Shown here: positions 49,801 through 55,545 of the stretch, piece after piece
How positions within the stretch are numbered: the first letter of the stretch is position 1
Layout: every line of letters starts with the position of its first letter
Position numbers and translations under genes: made by a program
The notes under the pieces: generated by a model
Seen by the model: only the letters and a program-made list of their open reading frames with translations
The model's database searches: none
What the model was told of the DNA's origin: nothing
Assembly: GCA_036873755.1 (NCBI GenBank)
Contig: JAVTVY010039339.1
Span: 1 to 64,000 of the forward strand
Origin: Hanleya hanleyi
Lineage: Eukaryota; Mollusca; Polyplacophora; Lepidopleurida; Hanleyidae
Direction: 5' to 3'
Length of the DNA: 64,000 bases

Positions 49801-50824
49801 CAAGGCGTGGTGTGCCGATACATTTGAAGATGATATCGTAACATTCGAGAGCCTTGAGGTGGACACCCCCGGGGAGAGCAGGATGAAGACATTGTGCCAG
49901 GCGTTTACCAATAGTCACCTTTTTTGGTACGACAGGATATTTTATATGGTTAATCAGCACCTGGCAATTGTGACAATAATCAGAATTACATGAAGACTAT
50001 GGTACATAATTATCCAGACAACCAAACTGTACATTGAAATATCCAATACATACATGTACAAGGAAAAATGGCTAAGAAACATGCAGTAAAACTATTACTA
50101 CTTGTAAACAGTATCACAGATCATCTTGTTTTATGTACATGGGAAAGCCTAAGGGGTGGTTGGATCCTTCAATCAAATTTCGGTTCATACTCCATGTTAG
50201 AATCATGAGACAATGCATACAATAGACAAGTCTAGAGACAACAATGTGTCTAGACTTAAGCCTTTTCAGCTGCACAAAGACTCAGACAATAGCTCCCTAC
50301 ATGAAGTATCTACCCAAATTTCCCTTTTGACTCTGTGTGGCCCCTCCCCCCACCGTTTCTGATAATGAAATATTCTCAAAATTGCAGGACATGACATTTG
50401 CACATGGGCCTATGATAATAATTTGTACAACTTGAGTTCCCCACCCAGATACAATTTTGAAGAGCTTCAGACACCCCTGACATTCATGTGATCCAGCTCA
50501 GGAACATCATGGGAAATATCAACGGAAGTCATCATGATCGTAGCTCTAATATATCCAGTGCGAAGACAGGTGTACAGACAGGTCACTCACCCCCCCCCAA
50601 ACAGTGATACTGTTCTAGGAAAGTCCAGGCAAGGCCCAGTGACAGATGCCATGTATTTACATGAACATTTTATGTACCTTATTGAGCTTGCCAAGAGCAG
50701 AGATAAGATCCGCCCATTCACTGGTGTACTCAAAGCTCTTCAAGGCCTTCTCCACCTGAGTAATGTAGGTCCTGTATTTACCATCTCCCAGCAGTTCACA
50801 CTCCTCGACTGTCAGGGTACTCAT
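13578..50824 (-). CDS. DOP1: DOP1 (Dopey) protein, complete, 26 coding exons
   Basis: DOP1 is a large peripheral membrane protein that works with MON2 in endosome-to-Golgi recycling; its yeast and worm orthologues (Dop1p, PAD-1) are essential. From the ATG at 50824 I joined, in coordinates: 50824-50678, 49960-49608, 48898-48709, 46072-45221, 44808-43842, 43522-43257, 38770-38618, 36943-36840, 36292-36140, 35637-33772, 32881-32674, 29087-28899, 28199-28071, 27575-27435, 26793-26633, 26151-26085, 25674-25524, 25241-25138, 24869-24760, 23664-23453, 22852-22706, 22303-22167, 20338-20283, 15387-15223, 14423-14297, 13892-13578. All junctions are GT-AG and all phases agree. The total is 7,470 nt, 2,489 residues, close to vertebrate DOP1A. 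The N-terminal Dopey domain (residues ~10-300) and the C-terminal leucine-rich part are strongly conserved; the middle is acidic and variable. A 5' non-coding exon is likely upstream. The 3' end of exon 6 is ambiguous. Confidence 0.97.
14297..14423 (-). CDS. DOP1: DOP1 coding exon 25
   Basis: Encodes residues 2343-2385 ('[16 protein letters not shown]', '[15 protein letters not shown]'). Acceptor TTTTACAG|ATA, donor AAG|GTATGA. Confidence 0.93.
14570..14816 (-). mobile_element. tRNA-headed SINE, 3'-truncated copy
   Basis: On the minus strand the 5' end at 14816 reads like a tRNA, with an A box (TGGCCTAATGG) and a B box (GGTTCAATCC). The body is shared with the SINE in DOP1 intron 3. The 3' tail is missing. 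It lies in DOP1 intron 25-24 in the same direction as the gene. Confidence 0.8.
15223..15387 (-). CDS. DOP1: DOP1 coding exon 24
   Basis: Encodes residues 2288-2343 ('[20 protein letters not shown]', 'VIPQFQL'), separated from exon 23 by the longest intron with homology on both sides (4.9 kb). Acceptor ATCAACAG|AGC, donor AATT|GTGAGT. Confidence 0.93.
15388..17354. other. DOP1 intron 23, part without recognised features
   Basis: AT-rich intron sequence; I see no exon-like homology and no clear repeat. Confidence 0.5.
17355..17570. repeat. 36-bp minisatellite, six units
   Basis: Six nearly identical units of GTGACTAGTATGATAAATGG plus 16 bases lie in DOP1 intron 23. Because 36 is a multiple of three, long fake ORFs appear on both strands. 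Confidence 0.97.
17878..18394. repeat. 25-bp minisatellite, about 20 units
   Basis: Units of CATGGCTACTCTGTACACTT plus GACAG are repeated, with ACACTC and ACATTT variants mixed in a non-random order. It lies in DOP1 intron 23. Confidence 0.97.
18395..20282. other. DOP1 intron 23, remainder
   Basis: AT-rich with a small direct repeat at 20,125-20,200 (GAAGCCTTACCCACAAATAA, three times). No gene is seen. Confidence 0.5.
20283..20338 (-). CDS. DOP1: DOP1 coding exon 23 (56 nt)
   Basis: Small exon for residues 2270-2288 ('[18 protein letters not shown]'). Acceptor TTTTCAG|GTG, donor TCAA|GTAAGT, phase 2. Confidence 0.9.
20400..20515. repeat. Dispersed repeat, copy 1
   Basis: About 115 bp starting ACATGAATTGCAGGCAAGCA is repeated in the same orientation at the window end (63,890-64,000) with few mismatches. 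Confidence 0.8.
21296..21760. mobile_element. Non-autonomous element with a duplicated 175-bp block
   Basis: Two head-to-tail copies of about 175 bp (21,296-21,470 and 21,484-21,662) both contain AATCTAATCATTTCATCAGT. A GGACGGACG run follows, then a terminal hairpin (CAGCCC-TAT-GGGCTG) and TAAAA. This layout recurs in Helentron-like elements of the window. It lies in DOP1 intron 22. Confidence 0.55.
22167..22303 (-). CDS. DOP1: DOP1 coding exon 22
   Basis: Encodes residues 2224-2269, almost invariant in animals ('[20 protein letters not shown]', '[18 protein letters not shown]'). Acceptor GTTTCAG|AAC, donor ATG|GTATCA. Confidence 0.96.
22706..22852 (-). CDS. DOP1: DOP1 coding exon 21
   Basis: Encodes residues 2175-2224 ('[20 protein letters not shown]', 'YQRNMPDIQ'). 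Acceptor TTATCAG|CTC, donor CAAG|GTAACA, phase 1. Confidence 0.95.
23453..23664 (-). CDS. DOP1: DOP1 coding exon 20
   Basis: Encodes residues 2104-2175 ('[20 protein letters not shown]', '[20 protein letters not shown]', '[12 protein letters not shown]'). Acceptor TTCACAG|CCC, donor ATGA|GTGAGT, phase 1. Confidence 0.96.
23779..23994. repeat. 24-bp minisatellite, nine units
   Basis: Nine units of TTCCTATCTCCCTAACGTTA plus AATG alternate between CCCTAACG and CCCCAACG. It lies in DOP1 intron 19, about 115 bp from the exon 20 acceptor. Confidence 0.97.
24110..24755. other. DOP1 intron 19, remainder
   Basis: AT-rich intron sequence with nothing recognised. Confidence 0.5.
24760..24869 (-). CDS. 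DOP1: DOP1 coding exon 19
   Basis: Encodes residues 2068-2104 ('[20 protein letters not shown]', '[10 protein letters not shown]'). Acceptor AATTGTAG|AGG, donor ACAG|GTTAGA, phase 2. Confidence 0.92.
25138..25241 (-). CDS. DOP1: DOP1 coding exon 18
   Basis: Encodes residues 2033-2067, a Pro-rich linker ('ERSPPPERK') and then '[13 protein letters not shown]'. Acceptor CTCTGCAG|ACA, donor GAG|GTGAGT. Confidence 0.92.
25524..25674 (-). CDS. DOP1: DOP1 coding exon 17
   Basis: Encodes residues 1983-2033, with the highly conserved '[20 protein letters not shown]'. The donor region GAGAGTG|GTGAGT gives phase 1. Confidence 0.95.
26085..26151 (-). CDS. DOP1: DOP1 coding exon 16 (67 nt)
   Basis: Small exon for residues 1960-1982 ('[20 protein letters not shown]'). 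It fits both phases and the corresponding short segment of other DOP1 proteins. Acceptor TTTCAG|GAT, donor CAG|GTATGG. Confidence 0.88.
26432..26542. mobile_element. Short hairpin MITE in DOP1 intron 15
   Basis: GGGGTGTCTTTTGTTTG at 26,454-26,470 and its reverse complement at 26,499-26,515 form a hairpin. The outer parts (CCAAGTTGGGGTAAT and ATTACACCAACATGG) also pair with small mismatches. Confidence 0.65.
26633..26793 (-). CDS. DOP1: DOP1 coding exon 15
   Basis: Encodes residues 1907-1960 ('[20 protein letters not shown]', '[17 protein letters not shown]', 'PPGQFLLLE'). Acceptor TTTTTACAG|AAG, donor TAGA|GTAAGA, phase 2. Confidence 0.93.
27206..27326. repeat. 61-bp direct duplication in DOP1 intron 14
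   Basis: The block starting TCATGGTACACAGCATAGTT is present twice in direct succession with no visible change, so the duplication is recent. Confidence 0.9.
27435..27575 (-). CDS. DOP1: DOP1 coding exon 14
   Basis: Encodes residues 1860-1906 ('[20 protein letters not shown]', '[17 protein letters not shown]'). Acceptor TTTCAG|GTG, donor AAG|GTATGA, phase 0. Confidence 0.94.
28071..28199 (-). CDS. DOP1: DOP1 coding exon 13
   Basis: Encodes residues 1817-1859 ('[20 protein letters not shown]', '[12 protein letters not shown]'). Acceptor TTCGCAG|GTG, donor AAA|GTGAGT, phase 0. Confidence 0.95.
28899..29087 (-). CDS. DOP1: DOP1 coding exon 12
   Basis: Encodes residues 1754-1816 ('[20 protein letters not shown]', '[11 protein letters not shown]'). 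Acceptor CCCCAG|GAC, donor AAAG|GTACGA, phase 0 at both ends. Confidence 0.95.
29088..30109. other. DOP1 intron 11, part without gene
   Basis: AT-rich sequence with a C-rich run at 29,630-29,650. No exon or clear element is seen. Confidence 0.5.
30110..30960. repeat. Tandem repeat of about 161 bp, five copies
   Basis: Five diverged copies are marked by AAAGGGCCATAACTCTTGAA at about 30,180, 30,340, 30,500, 30,662 and 30,826, and by CATATCATGCAAATTTCATA. It lies in DOP1 intron 11 and looks like the internal array of a Helentron-type element. Confidence 0.85.
31840..32520. repeat. 23-bp minisatellite, about 28 units
   Basis: Diverged units of GAGCTTTTCCGAGGCCATGT plus TCC lie in DOP1 intron 11. 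Since 23 is not a multiple of three and the unit lacks stops, several long ORFs appear on both strands; they are not genes. Confidence 0.92.
32674..32881 (-). CDS. DOP1: DOP1 coding exon 11
   Basis: Encodes residues 1684-1753 ('[20 protein letters not shown]', '[13 protein letters not shown]'). The first AG of CTTTCTCAGCTCAG keeps the frame. Donor CGG|GTGAGT, phase 0. Confidence 0.95.
33170..33766. repeat. Tandem repeat of about 40 bp starting at the exon 10 donor
   Basis: Units contain CATGGCAGAGCCATTATGAA then ATTGTACATACCTTATACC. On the gene strand each unit carries AAGGTAYRTACAATTTTCAT, so it contains a donor-like AAG|GTA. The array directly follows the true exon 10 donor at 33,771 and fills part of intron 10. 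Confidence 0.85.
33772..35637 (-). CDS. DOP1: DOP1 coding exon 10 (largest exon)
   Basis: Encodes residues 1062-1684. The first half is variable and acidic (about residues 1130-1350). The second half is conserved: '[20 protein letters not shown]', '[15 protein letters not shown]', '[20 protein letters not shown]', '[17 protein letters not shown]' and '[20 protein letters not shown]'. The donor GTAAG|GTAAGT lies at the edge of a roughly 40-bp tandem repeat that carries more AAGGTA sequences. Confidence 0.97.
35638..36139. other. DOP1 intron 9
   Basis: 502 bp of AT-rich sequence without recognised elements. Confidence 0.5.
36140..36292 (-). CDS. DOP1: DOP1 coding exon 9
   Basis: Encodes residues 1011-1062 ('[15 protein letters not shown]', '[19 protein letters not shown]'), matching the conserved 'ARVLEPLLLLLLHP' block of DOP1. 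It was found by phase and homology. Acceptor TTCACAG|GTC, donor CCAG|GTTTGA. Confidence 0.93.
36840..36943 (-). CDS. DOP1: DOP1 coding exon 8, NAGNAG acceptor
   Basis: Encodes residues 977-1011 ('[20 protein letters not shown]'). The acceptor is TTGTTTGCAGCAG, a tandem NAGNAG site, so one Gln may be included or skipped. Donor ACAG|GTAATA, phase 2. Confidence 0.9.
36944..38617. other. DOP1 intron 7
   Basis: Contains a fragment of the shared SINE/LINE 3' tail at about 37,495-37,555 (GAGAGAGAATTAAGATTTAAC then GCAATATTTCAGCTATATAG). Pieces related to the MITE ends of 12,647-12,866 lie near 37,050-37,120 and 37,925. No exon is seen. Confidence 0.5.
38618..38770 (-). CDS. DOP1: DOP1 coding exon 7
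   Basis: Encodes residues 926-976, '[13 protein letters not shown]', '[14 protein letters not shown]', '[16 protein letters not shown]'. It is too short to appear as a long ORF and was found by homology and splice phase. Acceptor TATTGTAG|ACC, donor CAG|GTATTA. Confidence 0.9.
39085..41463. mobile_element. Helentron-like element with a nuclear-receptor-motif array
   Basis: The left end reads AAGAGCCCAAGGGGCTTC followed by ATATACGCCCG. The right end reads CCACCTTTTGGCGGGCGTAT, so ATACGCCCG/CGGGCGTAT form subterminal inverted repeats and the right end has a small hairpin. Inside are about a dozen diverged copies of a roughly 110-150-bp unit ending in GTGACCTTTGACCTTGACC, then a GGACGGACG run. 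It lies in DOP1 intron 6. No coding sequence is visible. Confidence 0.6.
41708..42838. mobile_element. DNA transposon with CAGGGAGTAATCCAG ends
   Basis: The 15-bp end CAGGGAGTAATCCAG has its exact reverse complement at the other end, and ACAGT flanks both sides as a direct repeat. The ends resemble hAT elements (CAGGG), but hAT normally makes 8-bp duplications. On the minus strand around 41,975-42,120 a stretch reads like '[20 protein letters not shown]' without a full gene, perhaps a transposase or DNA-binding remnant. It lies in DOP1 intron 6. Confidence 0.65.
42945..43310 (-). repeat. 54-bp repeat spanning the exon 6 end and its donor
   Basis: Seven units of 54 bp each encode 18 residues ([17 protein letters not shown] plus one) and carry TGTCAT|GTGAGT. 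One unit near 42,990 has lost the donor (GAGAGT). The frame stays open through the whole array. Confidence 0.95.
43257..43522 (-). CDS. DOP1: DOP1 coding exon 6, donor duplicated in a 54-bp repeat
   Basis: Encodes residues 837-925 ('[15 protein letters not shown]' to '[13 protein letters not shown]'). The 3' end is ambiguous because the last 14 codons and the donor CAT|GTGAGT are tandemly repeated, with five intact donors spaced exactly 54 nt (exon start 43257, 43203, 43149, 43095 or 43041) and another at 42945. All keep phase 0. The first donor gives the best match in length to other DOP1 proteins. A donor 4 nt further down (CATGTGA|GTATTT) paired with an acceptor at 38763 would also stay in frame. 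Confidence 0.85.
43690..43757 (-). mobile_element. Fragment of the shared SINE/LINE 3' tail
   Basis: Short piece with GAGAGAGAATTAAATTGAAC and CAGCAATATTTCACC, in DOP1 intron 5. Confidence 0.6.
43842..44808 (-). CDS. DOP1: DOP1 coding exon 5 with acidic linker
   Basis: Encodes residues 515-837. It starts '[17 protein letters not shown]'. A long acidic, Ser-rich and probably disordered part (about residues 570-680) follows, then the conserved '[19 protein letters not shown]' and '[13 protein letters not shown]' helices. Donor AAAG|GTAAGT, phase 1. Confidence 0.95.
45221..46072 (-). CDS. DOP1: DOP1 coding exon 4
   Basis: Encodes residues 231-514, including '[20 protein letters not shown]', '[18 protein letters not shown]' and '[20 protein letters not shown]', all close to other DOP1 proteins. 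It ends at '[11 protein letters not shown]' with donor CTG|GTAAGT, phase 0 at both ends. Confidence 0.95.
46290..46793 (-). repeat. 25-bp minisatellite of DOP1 intron 3, distal part
   Basis: About 20 units of GTTGATATTCTGGGCTTACC plus about five bases. It was contiguous with 48,485-48,735 before a SINE inserted. Some units still read CTG|GTAAGCCC on the gene strand. Confidence 0.93.
47028..48320 (-). mobile_element. 5'-truncated LINE (I/Jockey-type) with RNase H
   Basis: Flanked by the 14-bp direct repeat CCGAGTGAAACCAG (47014-47027 and 48321-48334), its target-site duplication inside the SINE. The minus-strand 3' end is (TC)n after a tail that resembles the SINE tail (CAGCTATATAG-type and GCGACGTTAAACCC). 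Only the C-terminal part of the reverse-transcriptase polyprotein is left. Confidence 0.9.
47163..48320 (-). pseudogene. LINE ORF2 C-terminal part: RNase H and zinc knuckle
   Basis: The product is the end of a non-LTR retrotransposon polyprotein. The RNase H domain shows 'IYTDGSKDG' (first Asp), '[11 protein letters not shown]' (Glu), '[12 protein letters not shown]' (Asp) and '[19 protein letters not shown]' (His, Asp). It is followed by a CCHC-like end '[17 protein letters not shown]'. The part before RNase H ('[16 protein letters not shown]') lies in another frame, so there is one frameshift near 48,150. The upstream reverse transcriptase is lost by 5' truncation. The ORF is on the same strand as DOP1 but lies wholly in intron 3. 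Confidence 0.9.
48485..48735 (-). repeat. 25-bp minisatellite of DOP1 intron 3, exon-proximal part
   Basis: Units carry AATATCRACCTCMTR|GTAAGYCC on the gene strand. The first unit is the real end of exon 3 with its donor; the next two keep GTAAG, later ones change to GTTAAG. Confidence 0.93.
48709..48898 (-). CDS. DOP1: DOP1 coding exon 3, donor at the edge of a 25-bp tandem repeat
   Basis: Encodes residues 167-230 ('[19 protein letters not shown]' to '[15 protein letters not shown]'). The exon end and donor ATG|GTAAGCC are the first unit of a 25-bp tandem repeat that fills intron 3. Further donor-like GTAAGCC or GTAAGTC copies follow within 60 nt, so alternative 5' splice sites are available. 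Confidence 0.93.
48899..49607. other. DOP1 intron 2
   Basis: AT-rich, with no recognised element. Confidence 0.5.
49608..49960 (-). CDS. DOP1: DOP1 coding exon 2
   Basis: Encodes residues 50-167. It holds the most conserved Dopey block: '[20 protein letters not shown]', '[10 protein letters not shown]', '[14 protein letters not shown]' and '[14 protein letters not shown]'. The acceptor is TTGCCAG|GTG and the donor is ACAG|GTAAAC (phase 2). Confidence 0.95.
49961..50677. other. DOP1 intron 1
   Basis: Mostly unique-looking sequence. No exon or element recognised. Confidence 0.5.
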
Positions 50825-50834
50825 CTCCACATGT
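50678..50834 (-). CDS. DOP1: DOP1 exon with the start codon (coding exon 1)
   Basis: Encodes residues 1-49, starting [18 protein letters not shown] and including '[19 protein letters not shown]', the start of the Dopey N-terminal domain. The ATG is at 50824 with a purine at -3. An AG acceptor after a T-rich run (TTATAACAG) lies 10 nt before the ATG, so the exon probably begins at 50834 and an upstream non-coding exon is expected. The donor reads AAG|GTACAT, phase 0. Confidence 0.9.
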
Positions 50835-51757
50835 CTGTTATAACAACAACAATCAAACATGTACTCCATCATCACACATTGGCATTATTTCGCTTAATGA
50901 AGTATTCACGAGTATGAAGGACTGGATAAGATAATTAAGGCGAATAAAATAATTAGACAAATTTATATTTGCATAAAACATCTTTTTGAATTCATCCATT
51001 TACATACATTTACACATGCAAGACACCTGAAGGGTATATGTCATGAAGTGTTTTGTCACAGAAAATAAATGCCTAGAAATGCTTAGACCTAATTAATATA
51101 AGCATACAATCTATTTACATGTACAGGTAACAAGCTAGACGTGAATGTTTCTGTCAGTCTTCAAAGTAGACGATGCTTTACACAACTGATCTTTGGGCTG
51201 AGTGACCTTGACCATCAGCCTCTACTTTGGTACTTGGAGATCGAAATGTTAGAACAAAATTACTTATCTCAAGTGACAGGTGCGGCTGCGCACATTTTTT
51301 ACTTGTCTCCTCAGAATTCGACTTGAACACTAAAATATCGACAAATGTTGCAATAAAGTAGAGAAAATGTTGTTCATAGAAAAAAATATTCAGTTATGTT
51401 ATAGTATCTGTTAGGTTTGTCAGTTTTTAAAGAAAGAAATGTGTCTTGAAATACTTTTTCTACTTGTCACCTGGGACAAGTACATGTAGATTATCTTTCT
51501 ACATACTTGTCTCCCACAAATTTCACGTGTCCGAGACGGGTAGACAGGTGTTGTTTCGACCCCTGTTACTTAAAGGTTATACAAAATGGTCTCAAAATCT
51601 GCTACTTTTTTGTGCTAAATTGTTGTAGATGTGATTATATAGACTTGTTTTACATTTTTGTATGTTTTCAAACTGCCCAAGGTTGGAAATAGCAGCAGCA
51701 AAGTGCGACAATTTCATGCCCCTTTCAAAACGGCGAAAGCTGTGACCGCTTGACCTG
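50835..51757. other. Upstream of the DOP1 start exon, no gene recognised
   Basis: Expected to hold part of the DOP1 5' intron or promoter. One GAGTGACCTTGACC motif (about 51,200) matches the nuclear-receptor-type repeats elsewhere. I could not place a non-coding first exon. Confidence 0.4.
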
Positions 51758-51921
51758 TGACGTCACAACCTGATTACGATCTCGCTTAAATGCCTGTTGT
51801 GACGTCAAAATGTCAGCGACAGCACGCTAGAACTCCCACAGTTTGGTGAATCTTTCGTAACAACGCCCGATGTCATAGACTATGACGTGTAGGGCGCAAT
51901 CGTAATCAGGTTGTGACGTCA
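51758..51921. promoter_or_regulatory. CRE-containing inverted repeat upstream of DOP1
   Basis: TGACGTCACAACCTGATTAC plus GAT at 51758-51780 has its reverse complement at 51899-51921. Each arm starts with a perfect CRE (TGACGTCA) and a third TGACGTCA lies between at about 51,802. The segment is CpG-rich compared with its surroundings. It could be a MITE or a part of the DOP1 promoter. Confidence 0.45.
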
Positions 51922-52926
51922 TGCACCAGAGGTACGGCTCCAATACGTTTTCCCCCACATTCGTGCTATTCGTATCCTAAAACCCACTTCGACGACATTT
52001 TTCGACAAAAAAATACTAATTTGTTGTTTGGAACACTACTGGGAATGTTTTAATGCAAAGTAGTATAGAGTCATTTGGTATAACCTTTAATACAAACTCC
52101 CCATTATGTTCATGTATTCACTCGTGAAAAAATAAATTATTTGGTCACAGTGACCTTTTGACCTTTGACCTCCTAAACCAGACCTAAAAACAATGCTCCA
52201 CATCTGACATGTCGCTGAATTTAGATTTGAGACTGATACAGAAATTAAAACTCGTGCCAAATGCTATAATCCTGTATGTCTCCCAGCATGTATGTGGAGA
52301 CATAATAAAAAATCAGAAGGGCATTTTAATAATGCTGACTGGGGTCAGGATATACACATGGTAACATGTGAATGTTTATCTGTTGCCATTGAAAGATGTA
52401 CTGGATAGTATCTGATTACATCCCAGAGGGTAGGAGAGAAAAGGCTCTAGTCTAGACACATTGTTGTCCACAGACTTGGCTAATGTATGCATTGTCTCGT
52501 GATTCTTACATGGCGTATGAACCTAATTATGGCTCGAACAGCCTGTAGACCAGCATTGAAAATTTCTCTTCAATACATGTAGAGAGGTCTGTATGGCTGA
52601 CTAAGTCTCACAAAAAGTCATAAGCCTTAAAAATATTGATTATTCAAAACAATAAAATACAAATAATTTTGCACATATATTTTGAAAGGTTTATAATATT
52701 GAACATTCCCAATTTTAAATATCAAGGGTATTGCCAAAGGTTTTATATTACTTCTGGACCAAGTAGATCGATGAGAATCTGTTCCAATATGATACATTCA
52801 CATATGCAAAGGGTGGTGTGTTAATAAAACCATGGATCAGTCTACATATACATGGACATACATGTAGGCCTAACACAATATATTTTACTTGAAAGCATGC
52901 ACATGTTTCTGGGAAGGATTTAGTTT

Positions 52927-53128
52927 GCTCACAAATACATATTTGCTGCTGACACAAATACATGTATGTAGAATAGTTGATTTAACACAAATACACAAAT
53001 ACATGTACATTGCAGTACATGTATGTAGAATAGGTGATTTATCACAAATACACAAATACATGTAGAATAGGTGATTTATCCATACATGTATTTGTGTCAG
53101 CAGCAAATATGTATCTTGTGAGCATATT
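52927..53128. mobile_element. Hairpin element with 43-bp inverted ends
   Basis: The left end TACATATTTGCTGCTGACAC and flanks (GCTCACAA...ACATGTATG) is matched by the reverse complement at 53,086-53,128 with a single 1-nt indel. The centre has short direct repeats of TAGAATAGGTGATTTA. Confidence 0.75.
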
Positions 53129-53200
53129 CTTGGTTATTTCTTTTGTTGTGCATATAAAATCCTCAAATCCGTAATCTATCAGGTTTCTTCGAAGGAAATT

Positions 53201-53786
53201 TAAAGATGTAATCAGCCTCAAATCTGGGATGAAATCAGTGTCTCTCAAACTCAGCGAAATTGACATATGTTACAACAGGTACAAAATGAAACACATTTGA
53301 CCACAAAAAACTAAACTTGTTTCTATCATTCACGAGAAAATAGAAGGAATTGATCTTTAAAAATAAACGGCATGGCATGCCGTTTATTTTTCCACGGCCG
53401 TGTCAACAAGCGTATACATGTATGGTGCATTCTACCAACGTATGCTGTGCGACATTACCGAACCGTAGGCACAAGCCATGACGTTATCCCATGGCTGCAG
53501 CTGTGCAGCATTCAAATTCGTGAGCGTTGCTACGTCGCTTATACGTCACGCAGTGACGTCATTTTCCTCTCCGCGTACAACACACACTCAATGGCGAGAC
53601 AGAAAAGCCGTCGAAGCGGGCAGAGTTACAAATTTCTCTGACAAGATTTTCTTGCATTCGTTGTATATGACGATCCCACTATCATCAAATATAATATATA
53701 TGATGCTTTGGTAATCTTCCCTGCTGAAAAAACACACAGAGGAGAGTTTACAAAATCCATCCATTTTGAGGCTGATTACATCTTTA
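53201..53786. mobile_element. Possible element or promoter island bounded by 23-bp inverted repeats
   Basis: AAAGATGTAATCAGCCTCAA at about 53,201-53,222 recurs inverted at 53,764-53,786. Between them lies a CpG-rich stretch (53,390-53,630) with TACGTCGC, ATACGTCACG and a perfect TGACGTCA, then an ATG in good context at 53,591 opening only 16 codons. It could be a transposon carrying a promoter, or a real divergent promoter. I could not find a following exon. Confidence 0.4.
53359..53391. repeat. Perfect 33-bp palindrome with AATAAA on both strands
   Basis: Arms of 16 nt (AAAAATAAACGGCATG) are exact inverted copies around a single central G. Each strand reads AATAAA, so the site could act as a two-way poly(A) signal. 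Confidence 0.85.
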
Positions 53787-53789
53787 AGC

Positions 53790-54777
53790 AAACGAGATTT
53801 TGTGATGTCACCAGGTGAACTGATGTAATGAGCTAAATTTATGCTGGTATATATTCACAGATCTAGAAGTCTAATCTATTTCAATTATACATGTACATGT
53901 ATAATATTGATTATTTATAGCATTATGCAAACTATAGGACTGTTATTGGAACAATTCTAATTAGTTTTAGAAATCTGGTTACCATAGCTACCAATTACTG
54001 AGTGCTTTTGAAGGTTATGTTTGGCTTGCAAGTTAACAAATCTTAATTACTGAATATTCATTAACAAAGGTCTATGTTATTCAAATTTATTTAAAAAAAT
54101 CACTAACCATTCAAGATCATGGGATAAAGCCCTTGGTTACTGGTTGCTATGGTAACTATATTTCAGAAACTATTGGTAACCAAGCGATACTACCCATCAA
54201 CACAATGTTAATGAAATGCGCAAGAATCAGAATCCTATGTTTCTCAGGAAAGAAAATCTCTAGTTCTCTGCATGACTTCATCAAAGCTCATTGGCATACC
54301 AAATTTGTACCAGACCAAAAATTCTTTGAGTACAATCATCAGCCAGGAATATTTTCATGAAATAAATTTTAAAACTTTCAGAAAAAATATGGCAACATAA
54401 TCTCTTCCCCAGAAGTTTTAATTTTCCATTTGGGTTCTTCTCTAAACTGTCGGTGTAACACACTCGGACTGCAATGGGCCAAAAAATGTCATGAGAGTCA
54501 TGCACAGGAAAGCGGCTCACCGCAATTTTAACCTCAATGCAATCAGAGTATATATCGGAGAGTAGGAGATATACAATGCCATGAGAATGGTTCATGGGTT
54601 GATAATCTGAAAGTTTTCCATCTAAATTTCTTAGATCAAAAGAAATTTTCCAATGAATGTACAGATACACGTATAAATGTATAACAAAAAGTATAACAAA
54701 AATCTGAACCTCGCAAAGCACTGATAATCCCTTGGTCTTAAGGGTATTTAAATTCATGAAGGGCCCTAGTTGAGGAG
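53790..54777. other. No gene recognised
   Basis: AT-rich intergenic sequence. Short ORFs here lack any family feature. Confidence 0.5.
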
Positions 54778-54930
54778 TGAGTGAGTGAATAGGGTTTAAC
54801 GTCGCTTTCAACAATTTTTCAGCCATATCAAGACGGGGAAGGGAAGAGAGAGAAGAGGGAAGGTTACCTACATGAAACAAGTAGGCTACCTAAGAGGGGC
54901 AGGGGTACCTACTTGTAACAAGCAATGGGT
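54778..54930 (-). mobile_element. 3' part of the tRNA-headed SINE
   Basis: Tail (GAGTGAGTGAATAGGGTTTAAC on the plus strand, read in parts) and the block AGACGGGGAAGGGAAGAGAG match the 3' half of the SINE in DOP1 intron 3. The head is missing. Confidence 0.75.
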
Positions 54931-54959
54931 GGTAACAAGAGATTGTTGACGAATTGATA

Positions 54960-55545
54960 ATGCAGAAATTGAAAGTAACAGAGAGACCCTAACCCATGGG
55001 TCTGTGTCGGCCGTTGATTGATCGATCTCAATCTCGACCTGGACAGCGGGCTTGGTCATCCCGTCGAGCGTAGAAACCCCCTATCAGTCCTGCCTACTGC
55101 CGTAGGTGTTCCACTATTCGCTAGAGCCAACTTAGCAGCACTTGACGGGGCAGACCAGGAAACTCAAGTCTTCGACTGGCCATGCAAAGTATTGGCGAGA
55201 ACTTTTGACTTGCGCGACCTGCACTCCTTTAATCAGGAAGCAGCAGGCAGTCCACGGGGATCCACTAACACTGGTGAGCCCGTTCCACCAAACCCCACTG
55301 CATCCTGGGATAACCCCAGAACAAGATCTGAGTTGGATGAAAGGTGCGTCAAGTTCCAACTCAGGTATAAATAGTAAGACTCGAGTCGGAAGATGGCCAA
55401 TAGTGTCATGGTATCGAGCACTCATGCTCAATGGTTCCCTTAACCGACCATTGATGGCATTTAGAGCAACTGGTTTTTCCAGATTTCTTGGAGTTGACAT
55501 GATTCTGAAAAATATAGACATGATTCTGAAAAATATAGATATGAT
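54960..55545. other. GC-richer island of unknown nature
   Basis: This stretch is clearly GC-richer than its flanks and carries overlapping ORFs on both strands (to 137 codons) without motifs I recognise. A TATAAATA lies at about 55,365. A 21-bp direct repeat (ACATGATTCTGAAAAATATA) sits at the right edge. It could be an LTR or other retroelement remnant. Confidence 0.3.

Noticed and set aside
53591..53641. First exon of a plus-strand gene beginning MARQKSRRSG
   Set aside because: The frame stops after 16 codons, the only GT nearby is a poor donor and no downstream exon was found; kept only as a promoter-like note.
54281..54880. 199-codon minus-strand ORF
   Set aside because: Its start lies in the SINE tail, and the rest is AT-rich without domains; composition is that of intergenic sequence.
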